This document shows, piece by piece, positions 1-20,983 of a stretch of DNA of 64,000 nucleotides. Position numbers and translations under genes: made by a program. The notes below the pieces were generated by a model. It was not told where the DNA came from and made no database searches. It worked only from the letters and a program-made list of their open reading frames with translations. How positions within the stretch are numbered: position 1 is the first letter of the stretch; each line of letters opens with the position of its first letter. The stretch comes from Paralichthys olivaceus (taxonomy: Eukaryota; Chordata; Actinopteri; Pleuronectiformes; Paralichthyidae). Where the stretch lies: positions 4,922,463 through 4,986,462 of the forward strand of contig NC_091116.1 in NCBI RefSeq assembly GCF_024713975.1, given 5' to 3'.

Positions 1-8
1 CCGGGTTC

Positions 9-30
9 ACACACACACACACACACACAC
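9..30. repeat. (CA)n microsatellite
   Basis: Eleven CA dinucleotides at the left edge. The rest of 1-800 shows no exon or element I can support; it is probably intron of the nudt15-like gene. Confidence 0.9.
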
Positions 31-801
31 TGAAAAATGTAAAGAAAGTGCAGGTTAGCTAACACATGCCACACTAGCCATTTTATAAACAAAGAAAACA
101 AAACAAGGATGTGCTCAACTGTTTAGGAAGTATATGTTTATGCAGTGCAACTTAAACCATGTTTAAGTATGAAGTTATTAATATCAAACATTAGCGGAGC
201 TCATACTCGTGCACCTACCAGAGAGACAAGGTCCGACTGCTGCTGTCTACAGGGGCGCACGCCCCTAATCTCCAGGGGTGCTGCATTTCAGTACCCCAGG
301 ATATTTAAGTGTCAGTGTTGTGAGATGAGTTTGTATGGCAAGTGGAATCATACTACACCTTAACTCCGTTACACATGCACATGTTGTAATGTTTCCTGTG
401 ATGCTGTCACTAATCTGTCTGAACCCCCTCAGGGAGACGAAGACAATCTGAAGGCTGACGATTATTTGCATGGATTTATTTTGAATGTAACTAGTAATGA
501 CTAACTATGGTTTAAATAGAATACTAACAATTGTTTTTAATAAATGCAGTTTGTCTTTAATGCGTCTCACTGCACATATTCTGTTTACACTGTAAATATT
601 ATCATGCTTTGCACCATTTCACTGCATTTAAAACCCTTTGTGAGCAGGAGCTCTTACCAATGCACAATCTAAACTCTTGCTGCTACCTCGAGGAGAATTC
701 GACTTAATAACAAATGACTAAAAACACTTATTTCTTAGTCACAAGAGAAGATGATGTCAGACTCTGAATGATCTGAATCTCTAGATGAACTTCTTACACA
801 C

Positions 802-950
802 CCGAACTCGAGGTGACCACCGGGGAGCTGATGCTTCCCTGCGCCCATCGGACTCCTCCGTTTCCCCAGGAGAACACAGCCAGGGTGGGCCGGGTCTGTG
901 ACCAGCACCCCGACCCCCACCCCGGGACGTTTAACACTTCTATCTGACAT
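802..950 (-). CDS. nudt15: NUDT15-like Nudix hydrolase, first coding exon (partial gene)
   Basis: NUDT15 (MTH2) is a small cytosolic/nuclear Nudix hydrolase that removes oxidised and thiolated purine nucleoside triphosphates. The exon starts at the ATG at 950 and reads [19 protein letters not shown], followed by the family's PGCVLLGKR and [10 protein letters not shown] stretches, the latter being the first part of the Nudix box. It ends at 802 before a GTGTGTAAG donor, after 49 codons plus two bases. An in-frame upstream start at 977 exists, but 950 matches the length of the human N-terminus. The exon with the rest of the Nudix box (REXXEEXG) was not found between 1 and 800, so the remainder probably lies beyond the left edge. 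The family call comes from remembered NUDT15 sequence. Confidence 0.85.
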
Positions 951-1334
951 CTGAACAAATTCAAAAAACCTCCACAATCAACACAGGTTAGCAAAAACAA
1001 AGCTAAAGCTAAGGTAGCACAACAACCCGCACCTACAAGATGATTCCCCTCTGTGTACTTCCGCCCTCCCCTCAGTCGTTTCTGATTGCTCCATTAACTT
1101 CCTGGTTGATTTTATGTTTTTATTCATAGTTTTGTTTTTAGCGAAACAACAATTTAACACTAAACGTGTCATTAATAGTTTTTAATTTACGGTTTTATTT
1201 GGTCGGAGACTTGTACTCTGAGCTGTAACCACAGCGCGCCCTGTCACAGAAGGTCCTTGTTAATATGTTAATGAGCTCACTGTGTCTTCACCGAGTCCCA
1301 GCCTCAAGTTCAGCGTCTCATTTAATGAGACCCT

Positions 1335-1834
1335 GCAGTAAACCAAACCTACCACGAGAGGGCGACAAAGGACCAAATCTGATTGCAGTAAACCAAACCT
1401 ACCACCAGACGGCGACAAAGGACCAAATCTGATTGCAGTAAATCAAACCTACCACGAGAGGGCGACAAAGAACCAAATCTGATTGCAGTAAATCAAACCT
1501 ACCACGAGAGGGCGACAAAGAACCAAATCTGATTGCAGTAAATCAAACCTACCACGAGAGGGCGACAAAGGACCAAATCTGTTTGCAGTAAACCAAACCT
1601 ACCACCAGACGGCGACAAAGGACCAAATCTGATTGCAGTAAACCAAACCTACCACCAGACGGCGACAAAGGACCAAATCTGGATGCAGTAAATCAAACCT
1701 ACCACGAGAGGGCGACAAAGGACCAAATCTGATTGCAGTAAATCAAACCTACCACGAGAGGGCGACAAAGGACCAAATCTGATTGCAGTAAACTAAACCT
1801 ACCACGAGAGGGCGACAAAGGACCAAATCTGATT
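1335..1834. repeat. 50-bp minisatellite, ten head-to-tail copies
   Basis: Ten units start every 50 bases from 1335 (GCAGTAAAYCAAACC...). Each contains CCACGAGAGGGCGAC (copies 1, 3, 4, 5, 8, 9, 10) or CCACCAGACGGCGAC (copies 2, 6, 7). Other variation is a few single bases (AAACC/AAATC, AAGGACC/AAGAACC). The core resembles the CTCF motif CCASYAGRKGGCRS with one or two mismatches. There are no spacers, so it is not a CRISPR. It lies between the divergent 5' ends of the nudt15-like and TRIM genes. Confidence 0.95.
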
Positions 1835-1980
1835 CTGATCATTGTGCCGAATAACTCAATATTATTATCATAATTACTAATACCAATACTACTTGTAATA
1901 ATAATAATAATATTGAATAATAGTTATTATAATTATTCATATATTATAAGGCTATTTCCTCTGCACCGTTTTCCGGGCTG

Positions 1981-2412
1981 AAGTTAAGCGTTTCATTTAA
2001 GAGCACTTGCAGTAAATCAAATCAACCGCCAGATGGAGACAAAGGAACATGTCTGATTCTGCACACAGAAGTGCAGAATAACTCAATATTATTTCCAATT
2101 ATAATAATGATAATAATGATTTATCACCTTGTTTGATTCGTCAACTCGGGAAGCATCAATTATTTAATAAATATACATGTATAATATATATGTGATAAGT
2201 AGGAGTTTATTAACAATTCAAATTGTATTAATGTTTTTTTGTTGGATACTCTGGTTTCTTCCCACATCCACAACACATCCATTCAATTGGAAATTCGACA
2301 TTGCCCACAAATCTAAATTACTTCACATGCAATAAAAATTAAATGAATGAATGCCAATGGTTTATATAATTTGCAGTAAACCCAATCAACCCATGATGAT
2401 TGATTCTGCACA
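1981..2412. repeat. Diverged single-copy relatives of the 50-bp unit
   Basis: A single diverged unit at about 2010-2060 is embedded in flanks (1981-2009 and 2060-2100) that match those of the ten-copy array: the left flank AAGTT(A/C)AGCGT(T/C)TCATTTAA and the right flank GAATAACTCAATATTATT. A further relic, GCAGTAAACCCAATCAACCC, is at about 2373. Together they look like an older segmental duplication in which only one copy expanded. Confidence 0.8.
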
Positions 2413-2567
2413 GTGTTCTTCTACAGGAGCAACTTTCAGTGAGAAGATTCACTGTTTACTACTGACACACTATCTGACCTCAGCTTCACTGTGCCAGTTA
2501 ATTGCTTTTTAATCCATCTGAGAGCCATAGTAACTATGTTTTAGATTGTGACTTTACATAAAATAAT

Positions 2568-2583
2568 AGATGGATAGATAGAT

Positions 2584-2671
<88 letters not shown>

Positions 2672-2706
2672 GGACAGATAGATAGATAGATAGATGGACA
2701 GATAGA
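2568..2706. repeat. (GATA)n/(GAAA)n microsatellite
   Basis: About 140 bases of GATA repeat with an internal GAAA block at about 2585-2609 and GGACA interruptions. It lies about 250 bases upstream of the TRIM start codon. Confidence 0.95.
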
Positions 2707-2962
2707 TACTCCCCTGCATTTAACAGTTTACCACCGACACCCGTTCTCCCCGCTCGACCTGCCTGGTGACTCTGGCCCCACCCAGCTCACCTCTTCCTGC
2801 TCTCACATGAGAGTCAGCATTATCTCCCAGACGTCCAAGCTGAACTCTTTATCCTCTGGATCTTTCTCCTCCACTGTTGTGCTTTAGACATTACTCTACT
2901 CTACGAACTAAAACTTTGCATTCTCTCAGTTTCTTCCTTTTATTTTGCTTGACATCATCACC

Positions 2963-5900
2963 ATGAGTGGTAAACTGTGGACAGAGGAGCAGTTCAACTG
3001 CCCTGTGTGTCTGGACCTCCCCAACGATCCAGTCACCATCCCCTGTGGGCACAGCTACTGCATGGCCTGCATCAAGGATTACTGGAGCAAGGACGACCCC
3101 AAGGGGATCTACAGCTGCCCCCAGTGTCGCAAGACCTTCAGCCCCAAGCCCACCCTGTCCAGGAACACCATGCTGGCAGAAGCTGTAGAGCAGCTTCGGA
3201 AGGGGGCCAACAAATCTGATGTGCGTGATTCTATTCGTAGCGGCCGCAGGGCTTCCTCCTCCTCATCCAAACCCAAAGCGAAGCTCTCCGCAGCAGCAGT
3301 GACCTGTGACATGTGCAAGGGTGACCGACGAGCAGCTGTCAAGAGCTGCCTGGTGTGCATGAGCTCCTACTGCGAATCCCACCTGAAGCCCCACCAGACC
3401 AAGAAGGCCCTGAAGCAGCATGAGCTCATCGCACCCACGGGTAATCTGGCCGAGAAGATCTGCACGCAGCACAAGTACCTGCAGGAGTTCTTCTGTCGCC
3501 AGTGCAAGATCTTCATCTGCTGGCTCTGCACCAGCGACATACACAAGGGCCACGAGTGTGTGTCCACCAAGGCCGAGCGATTGGAGAAACAGGTAATAGA
3601 GTGTGGAGGCTGCAGGGGCCTCAGGATGAAGGGCCCTCAGCCAGTCACCAGGGTGTAATGTGATCTAGTATTGAATTTAAGTGTTGTGTGATGATATTAT
3701 GTATACGACTGTAATTACACACAAGATTCAGTCTGCATACATATACCAGACTCATGTGAGGTCTCCGTGACCTTTGACCTATGGCCACCAAATTGTAATC
3801 ATTATCATTATCTTAAAATTTAGCACAAACTGAATGTTTGTGCTAAATTTTAAGTCGGTCCCTGAAGTCATTCTTGAGATATCATGTTTGGATGGATGGA
3901 CAAACTGTTTCATGGCTCTGACCAGTTGCTGTTAACATACAACAGCATGAAGCTTTCTGTTGGAGCTCAACATGACACCAGCAGACTGAACATTAGTGCT
4001 TGGTTCACTTTAACGACATTAATATGGATCTTAAATGGAAAAAGGTTTCATTTATTTCCGTAAATCCTGTCAGTGGAAAGATGGCAGCTGCAGTAAACAG
4101 CTCCTTACTCCTCCTGCTAACTGTGCATTGTTGTGGTGGATTTCTGTTGATGGTGTCATCCTCTCTGCTTTTGTGGGACAGAGTCTCCAGCAAGCCGAGG
4201 ACATTCCTAACTACATTCCTGTCTATTCATAAAGCTCCACCCTCCCCTGCTGCCTGCTGCGTCATACATGAAGTCGTTTTCCTCCTGCTTGTGTTTTATC
4301 TGTGCGACAGTGATGGGGACGGTTTTGGGTGACGTGTCTTTACTGTGTGTCCATGTGTAGAAACTGATCTCCGAGCTGCAGGTGGGGAATCAGCAGAGAC
4401 TAAAAGACAGAGAGCAGGAGCTCAAAGACATGAAGAAGATGATGGAGGGGATGAAGGTTGGTCTTTCTCATTCAAGGTTCAAGACTTTGTTGTCATGTGC
4501 AGAACAATAACATTTAGCAGTCACTGGCAATGAAATGCTTGGACAAATAAAAAAACACATCAAACATAAGACACAACAGCAAATAATAAAGCACAGAGGA
4601 ATATGAGATGTGTTTTGAGATATGCTGTTGTGTTTTCCCATTGTCATTGTGATTTGCACTTCACGACCACTGTAACCACTTCCTGGAATCACTTCATATT
4701 CTCGTCCCGTCTGCACAGCACTCCTCAAACAGGGTACATGACGACACGGAGCAGATGCTGTCAGAGCTGCAACGCTCCGTGGAGCGTCTGCAGGAGCTCC
4801 TGGACGAGGTGCTGGACCAGGCCAGTGTGGAGAAGATGGGACAGGCCCAGGAGGTGGCGGACAGTCTGGAGGTTGAGATCAGGGAGCTGAAGAGGAGGGA
4901 CGTGGAGATGAAGGACCTGGGGCGCTGCGAAGACCACATTCACTACCTGCAGGTAGAGAGGACTGTGAATCTCTAAGCGGGGTGGGGGGTTAAATCCAGA
5001 AATCTCACACTGACCCTTTAATCACAGCTCATCATCATCACACATTATTTCCACATTAAAGGGGGAGGCCACCTTTTTTACTGACCCCTTTTGTTTTATA
5101 TTTACTCTCCCCCATACTTTCCTTCCAGATGTACGAGTCTATGATCAGTCCCTTGGAGTCGGGGGACCTTCCCACTGTGGTGGTCAATCCAGACGCTACC
5201 TTTGAGCCTGTACGAGATGCCATCCTGGACCTCAGGGAGCGAGTGGAGGACCTGTGCAACCAGGAGCTGAGCAAGATCACCAAACAAGGTGACTCACACA
5301 AGTCTTTTCTCCAGTTTGTTCTGTTTCTTATCACTAATTTACTTCTCTTTTCACACTTAATCATCTTACAATCTAATCATCTGTTTGTTTACAGTTAATG
5401 ACACAACACTGTTCACTTTGAGAGACGGTGAGTTCGAAACGTTTTTCTAAGAATAAAAAAAGTTCAATTTGTGTAAAGAGGACATCTTTCTGAAGAATGA
5501 CTTCCTCTTGCCTTCCACAGCCAATCAGAGCACAGGAGCCAAAGCCGGGATATTAAAATGTGAGTTTTGTATTTTCCTATTAAATACAAATATATAATTT
5601 AATTTTTTCATGATTCAAAATACAAATTTCTCTTTGTGTATAGTGTTTTCTGGTTTGGGATCCCGCAACACAAACAGCCGTTCGCCAGGTATAGTCAGAT
5701 TCTTTTCTCTCGAACGTGGCATCACTTCGTCTTCTCACGCTGTCATCTTAAAAATGAAATAAAAACATTATTATACAATCTTACAGCTTCCTCATCCAGC
5801 ATCTCAGTTGGAGGTCGGAGTACAGACAGAAGAGGACTTGGTACTGACATTTTATTACACTACCACACATAACAACATCAGAAGTCAGTCAATATGCTTT

Positions 5901-8133
5901 TAATGTTAAACATGACATGTAATCGCTCAGGTTTAGGCTTCCAGAGTCAGGATGTGAGGAGCAGAAATACACCACGAGGTGAGACTTTTCTGTTGTCACA
6001 TTCAAAAGAAACTCCTGAAATTACACTAAACCAAGCAGTGAAATGTGTGTGTTTTAAAATGTGCTTCTTCGTTCTTGCAGACATAGGAAACACAAACTCC
6101 CCCAGACAGAGGAGAGAGGAACAAGAGACAGGTCAGTTTGTTTCTTATCACACTAATATATATTCAAGTGTTTATGATAAGTTTCATGATTGGTCATGAG
6201 AGGGACCTTGATACCTCGGCTCCATCTCCGATCGCTTTTGTTCAGACTCTGGCTCCAAATGTGCAAGATGGCATTGTTCATATCGGTTCTTTTAAGAGTT
6301 ATATTGAGGGCTTTCTCCTGATCTTGTCTTTCAAACAGTGAGGGAGACCAACACCAGACCCAGCCCGGCTCCCAGCCGCAGAGAGTCCCAGTCCCTCGGG
6401 AGCAGGTTCAGTCAGAACCAGGCACCCAGTCCGACTCCCAGCCGCAGAGAGTCCCAGTCCCTCTGGAGCAGGTCCAGTCAGAACCAGGTTGCTCCTGCTG
6501 CGTCTCCGACCCCGACTCCAGCTCCAGCTCCTGCATCAACTGGAGGTATAAATTAAACAAACCTCCAGACACTCCTCAGGATTATAACTTTGTTTTTGTG
6601 GCAAATCTTGTACAAAGCAGCTCTCAATTCCTCACTTTTTGTTTGCAAACCCTCTGCTCGGCCAGGGTTCAGTCGAATGGCGTCGATCAGCAGCCTCTTC
6701 CGCTCCCATCGGCGGGGCATCAACCAGGCCACCCCGGCTACCTCAGCAATGCCTGCCAACAACCCAGGAGGAAACCCATGTAAGGCCTTTCGACAGCTCA
6801 TATCCTCTCATCTCTAGTCATAGTATCAAAACCACTACAGTGACTCTACCGGTTGTCTAGGTGCCTCTTATGATAATATGACTTCAATTTGCTATGACTA
6901 TTGAATTTTATACTGTCAAAGTGTGTGACTCTGTTCATCATCGACAGGGGGGATGGATGCTTTGTCCGAAACACCAACAGAAAGTAAGATGGCAGCCTTT
7001 GATTATGGGGAATAGAATATCTGATATGCACGTTCAGTCCTATTCCAAGTTGATTAATACTTATGGGTCTGATGTGTTTTTTTGTTTTTTGACAGTTAAC
7101 CCTGGTCTCTTCTTGGACACACCCACCCCTGACACCATGAATCACGCTCCTGTTTTCCCTGCATGTGAGTTAATGCATCTTTATTTTCACAGTATCTCCA
7201 TTTTTAGACAAGAAACAAGAAAGAAAACTAAGATAAAAGAATGCAAAATAAAGAAAATCAATATGCGTTCTTAAGATTTGTGCCTGGACTGACTGATTGC
7301 TTCATTTTCCAGTGAGAGAAATCAGCCTCGAAAGCATCCAGGCCCCAGAGCCAAGATCCAGAGAGGAGTTCTTGCAGTGTAAGTCTCAGTGTTCAATTAC
7401 AATATTAATTTGATTCTTGCATATTAGATGAGTTTTTTTTTTTTTAGATGAGAGAGTATTATTGATGTCAAGCATCCACTTTTATGCTTCATGAATATTC
7501 TAAATGTTCAAACTGAAGATTTTGTGGATACTTGCTCATTTATCCCTCTCTCTCCCAGTCTCTGTGAACTTGACCCTTGACCCCAACACAGCCCACCGAC
7601 GACTGGCTCTCTCCGAGGGCAACACCAAAGCCATCCTGCAGAGTGCGACTCAGCCCTACCCCGATACACCACAGCGTTTTGACGGCTGGACCCAGGTGAT
7701 GTGCCAGAGCCCACTGAACGCCCAGCACTGTTACTGGGAGGTGGAGTGGAGAGGCCGCGGCTCCTCTGTGGGCGTGGCTTACGGATCCTTGAACAGGAAG
7801 GGCTCAGATGCCAGATCTGGCCTTGGGTACAATGCACAGTCCTGGACCCTGGAGCTCTCAGACACCTGCTGCTCAGCCATGCACGACAATGAGAAGAGGG
7901 ACATACCGGTCACCTACTCCCCCCGTCTTGGCATCTACCTGGACCTGTCCATGGGTACGTTGGCTTTTTACAGTGTGGCAGAGAGCATGACACACCTTCA
8001 CACCTTCCGCACCAACTTCACGCAGCCACTGTATGCTGTCTTCGGGGTGGGGAGCGGAGTCGGGGTGGGTCTGGACTTTGCCCTCGGCAAGTTTACCTCA
8101 AGCAGTGACAGCATTAAGATCTGTCCCATGTGA
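2963..8133 (+). CDS. TRIM-family E3 ubiquitin ligase (RING, two B-boxes, coiled coil, long hinge, PRY-SPRY)
   Basis: Sixteen coding exons join in frame to 818 residues: 2963-3592, 4361-4456, 4719-4952, 5129-5288, 5395-5427, 5521-5559, 5644-5688, 5787-5840, 5931-5978, 6081-6131, 6339-6545, 6666-6779, 6948-6983, 7096-7164, 7313-7378, 7559-8133. RING is at about 13-55 (C13, C16, C28, H30, C33, C36, C52, C55); B-box 1 at 115-144; B-box 2 at 167-197; coiled coil at 211-373, using the family's usual 96- and 234-base exons; hinge at 374-627; PRY-SPRY at 628-818 (LDPNTAH, CYWEVEW). Such proteins ubiquitinate targets recognised by SPRY, often in innate immunity. The start ATG sits in CACCATGAG. The layout resembles TRIM25, TRIM47 and fish finTRIMs; I cannot assign an orthologue. 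The hinge, built from eleven small phase-1 exons, is unusual. Confidence 0.88.
3745..3965. repeat. Copy of a dispersed repeat with hormone-receptor half-sites
   Basis: Intron 1 of the TRIM gene contains GAGGTCTCCGTGACCTTTG, then GGCCACCAAATTGTAATCA and TTCTTGAGATATCATGTTTG. This is the same family as the copy at 61885-62205. TGACCTTTGACCT (3768-3780) is a perfect DR1 element in reverse. A perfect 19-bp hairpin lies within it at 3812-3854. Confidence 0.75.
3812..3854. repeat. Perfect 19-bp inverted repeat, 5-base loop
   Basis: CTTAAAATTTAGCACAAAC, the loop TGAAT, then the exact reverse complement of the first arm. It is intronic in the TRIM gene. Confidence 0.9.
4472..4600. mobile_element. 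3' tail fragment of a non-LTR retroelement or derived SINE
   Basis: Contains AGGTTCAAGACTTTGTTGTC, then ATGTGCA and GGCAATGAAATGCTTGG in TRIM intron 2. It resembles the 3' end of the LINE fragment at 34245-34350 (AGGTTCAAAGG..TTGTCATCTGCA..GGCAATGAAAATCTT). Confidence 0.6.
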
Positions 8134-8174
8134 AAATGCAATCTTTTTGCATATTTGAAATGCACTTAGTCAAC

Positions 8175-8255
8175 AAAGTGTGGAGGTAGCTGGGAGAGCA
8201 CCTTCACCTGGACCTGGAGGATCAATCAGCGCAGATGAGTCTCTGACTGATCCTC
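8175..8255. repeat. Short dispersed element in the TRIM 3' UTR
   Basis: Carries GTGTGGAGGTAGC and GAGAGCACCTTCACCTGGAC, then GAGGATCAATCAGCGCAG. The same blocks recur inverted in stradb intron 6 at about 27287-27350, which marks a small dispersed (MITE-like) repeat. Confidence 0.65.
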
Positions 8256-8517
8256 CAAAGATTATGTTTTGCACAAAAAAACAAACCATGATTGGTGATC
8301 CCAGTCTGTCAACCCATGAAATATCTAACTATTCAATGGATATTTTTTAATGTATTATTTTTTCTTTTTTATGTTGGAATTATTGTTATTATTTGAATAA
8401 TATTAGGTACTTTGAAAATCCTGTATAACCATGATCCAAACCCTGGGGTATTTAAGTTTGGCAAAGGGCTGTGTGGGCCTGTGTCGCAGTATGGAGGAAA
8501 GCATTTCATTCATTTAT

Positions 8518-8523
8518 AATAAA
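8518..8523 (+). promoter_or_regulatory. Poly(A) signal of the TRIM gene
   Basis: AATAAA about 385 bases after the TRIM stop codon. The trak2 3' UTR probably starts from the other strand about 130 bases further on. Confidence 0.6.
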
Positions 8524-8644
8524 AGTATCTATTATAAATGTATTTAAAAATCGGTTGATTAATCCAAGTGCTTTTGCTTTTTAGGTCTTTCATCAAATCA
8601 GAGTCATATTAAACAAATAAGTGAGTCAGTGAGTGCTTTGTTTC

Positions 8645-10589
8645 CATTGCTTTATTTAAAAAAAAGGGGCAGCCGAATAATAGCCATCAGTACTTTACAG
8701 AGGATCATGAGCATAGAGCCAAAGAAAGACACAAACCTGAACTTCCTGCTTTACTGAATGGAGGGGATATGACTAAGACTAATCTTAAGATATGAACAGT
8801 CTGAATGTGCCTTCTTCCCTCTTGTCTCCGAAATCACAAACATACAAAAACATTAAACCAAAGCTCTTCTTCCACTGTTAAATATGTTACAGCTAATAAG
8901 CACAATACCTGTAACAAGTACACACTTGTAAGTCAGAGCATTCCATTTCTTAAGAAATTAAAATAACACTTTGGGATGGAGATGGTTTCCCTTCTGTGGG
9001 CCTCTACATACAAAAGCAGAAACATGAAAAAAATGCTACATATATTAAAATCTTGAAATTGTTAGCCGACATTGTTACAGGCACCCGTTATGCTAAATTT
9101 TCTCATTAACATGTTAAAATCTATATAAATTTCAAATATTAATGTCAGTAAAACAAATCTTAAATAAGAAGATAAAAGTGCAGTTAAGTGGGGGGGATCG
9201 GCAGCACTGAAGGCTGAAGGGTCACAGGGGTCAAGCACAATGCTCAAAGCTTCCTTTTACCTAAACATGACATTATGTGGTATTTTAGAGTACGTACCTG
9301 CAGAAATGTGAACCACATATGATACAACCTCCAATTTTAAACAGGAAAAAAAAGACTCATAATAAACCTGGATATGACGTACAAATAAAATCAATTGTCT
9401 GTGTTTTTTCCCTCGAAATAAACTGAACCTGAAAGCCTCACAGGCCTGAAAGAAAAAACATGGCTGAAATTACTTTTCTTTTAAAGCCCAAGGTTGTAGT
9501 GAAATGTTTATAACCGCGCAGTGATCATTTAAATGAACCCAACCTCCACATCCCACTGAGTGCAACCAATACTCTACATACAAACATGGTTTTTACAGAA
9601 AAACAAGTCAGAACAGTGCTAGCTTCTACTTAAGGCCTCATACCATTAAAAACACACACAACACAAGGTCCTGAAGGAAAAGGCAGATCTTTTTTTACCT
9701 GATGCCGGATTTGGTTCAGCCTGGGCCCTCCCATCTGCCAACAGGTGCATGCTGGGACCTGAAGGCAAGGTCACTTCACGTGTCATGCAGACGCCTGACG
9801 CAGGGCAAATGGAAAGTCACCAGACATCTGTGCAACAATGGTCTATTATAAAATCATTATTATAACATTAATACTGGCATGTTGGATGCATGGTCTGACC
9901 ACGGGATGAGCCTGGCAGTATGTTGTTCAAGCCAGCACTTGAAGTACTCCAGTCCCAAGTTGAATCCCTTCTCTCTTGACTGTATGTTTTTATTCGCTGA
10001 GGCGCGAGATTTAAACCATCGAACATGATGCTGTGTTATTACAGACTGAAGCTTTTCCAGCCCACAAAAAGAACAAGCCCTTAAAAAAGCAAGACTCTGG
10101 ATGCCCAGTCCTTCTTTCTCCACCTTCTTTTACTTTCTCTTCTTACATGAATAAACCTGCAGCAACCACTCTCCACTCTGCTACATAACATCTTCTTTTC
10201 TAATCCACTTCCGCAAACCCTCTTCCATGTACAGTTTCCTTCTGTGCTCTACCTGAGCCTGAACATCCAGAGCCTCACAGGAAAACTACGGAGCCTAATT
10301 CATACACGATTGAGAAGGAACAAAGAGCTGAATAACCTGTTCAGAGGCAGGCTAAGGCCTTAACATCTAGCATCATAGCAAACATCTACACACAGACACT
10401 GTGGTGTCGCTAAAAACAGTCAATTTAGTTGAATTGTGCTTTTAAATGAAGTCATAAGAAGGAGGGATTGTTCTGACCACTGATGTATTGACTCATCTCT
10501 CCAAAGGCAGAAAGGAGGAGAGATGAGGGGATGAGCAAAGGAAGGAGGTGTAGGAGATGCGATAAATATTCTGGAGTCCAACCTCCTGT
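8645..10589 (-). other. trak2: Probable trak2 3' UTR
   Basis: About 1.9 kb follow the trak2 stop codon with no supportable ORF. On the minus strand an AATAAA signal is read at about 8650-8656 (TTTATT on the plus strand). The 3' end is inferred; no transcript was seen. Confidence 0.55.
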
Positions 10590-20950
<10,361 letters not shown>

Positions 20951-20983
20951 GTCCTGTCCTTGGAGCGAGAGGGTCCTCGCCTC

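Noticed and set aside
1335-1834. Possible CRISPR array
   Set aside because: Units are directly adjacent 50-bp repeats with no spacers, in a vertebrate genome.
3593-3658. Extension of the TRIM first exon to a stop at 3658
   Set aside because: A retained-intron reading; the donor at 3593 joins in phase to the standard 96-base coiled-coil exon.
9062-10123. Minus-strand ORFs after the trak2 stop
   Set aside because: No similarity and no splice signals; they fit 3' UTR.
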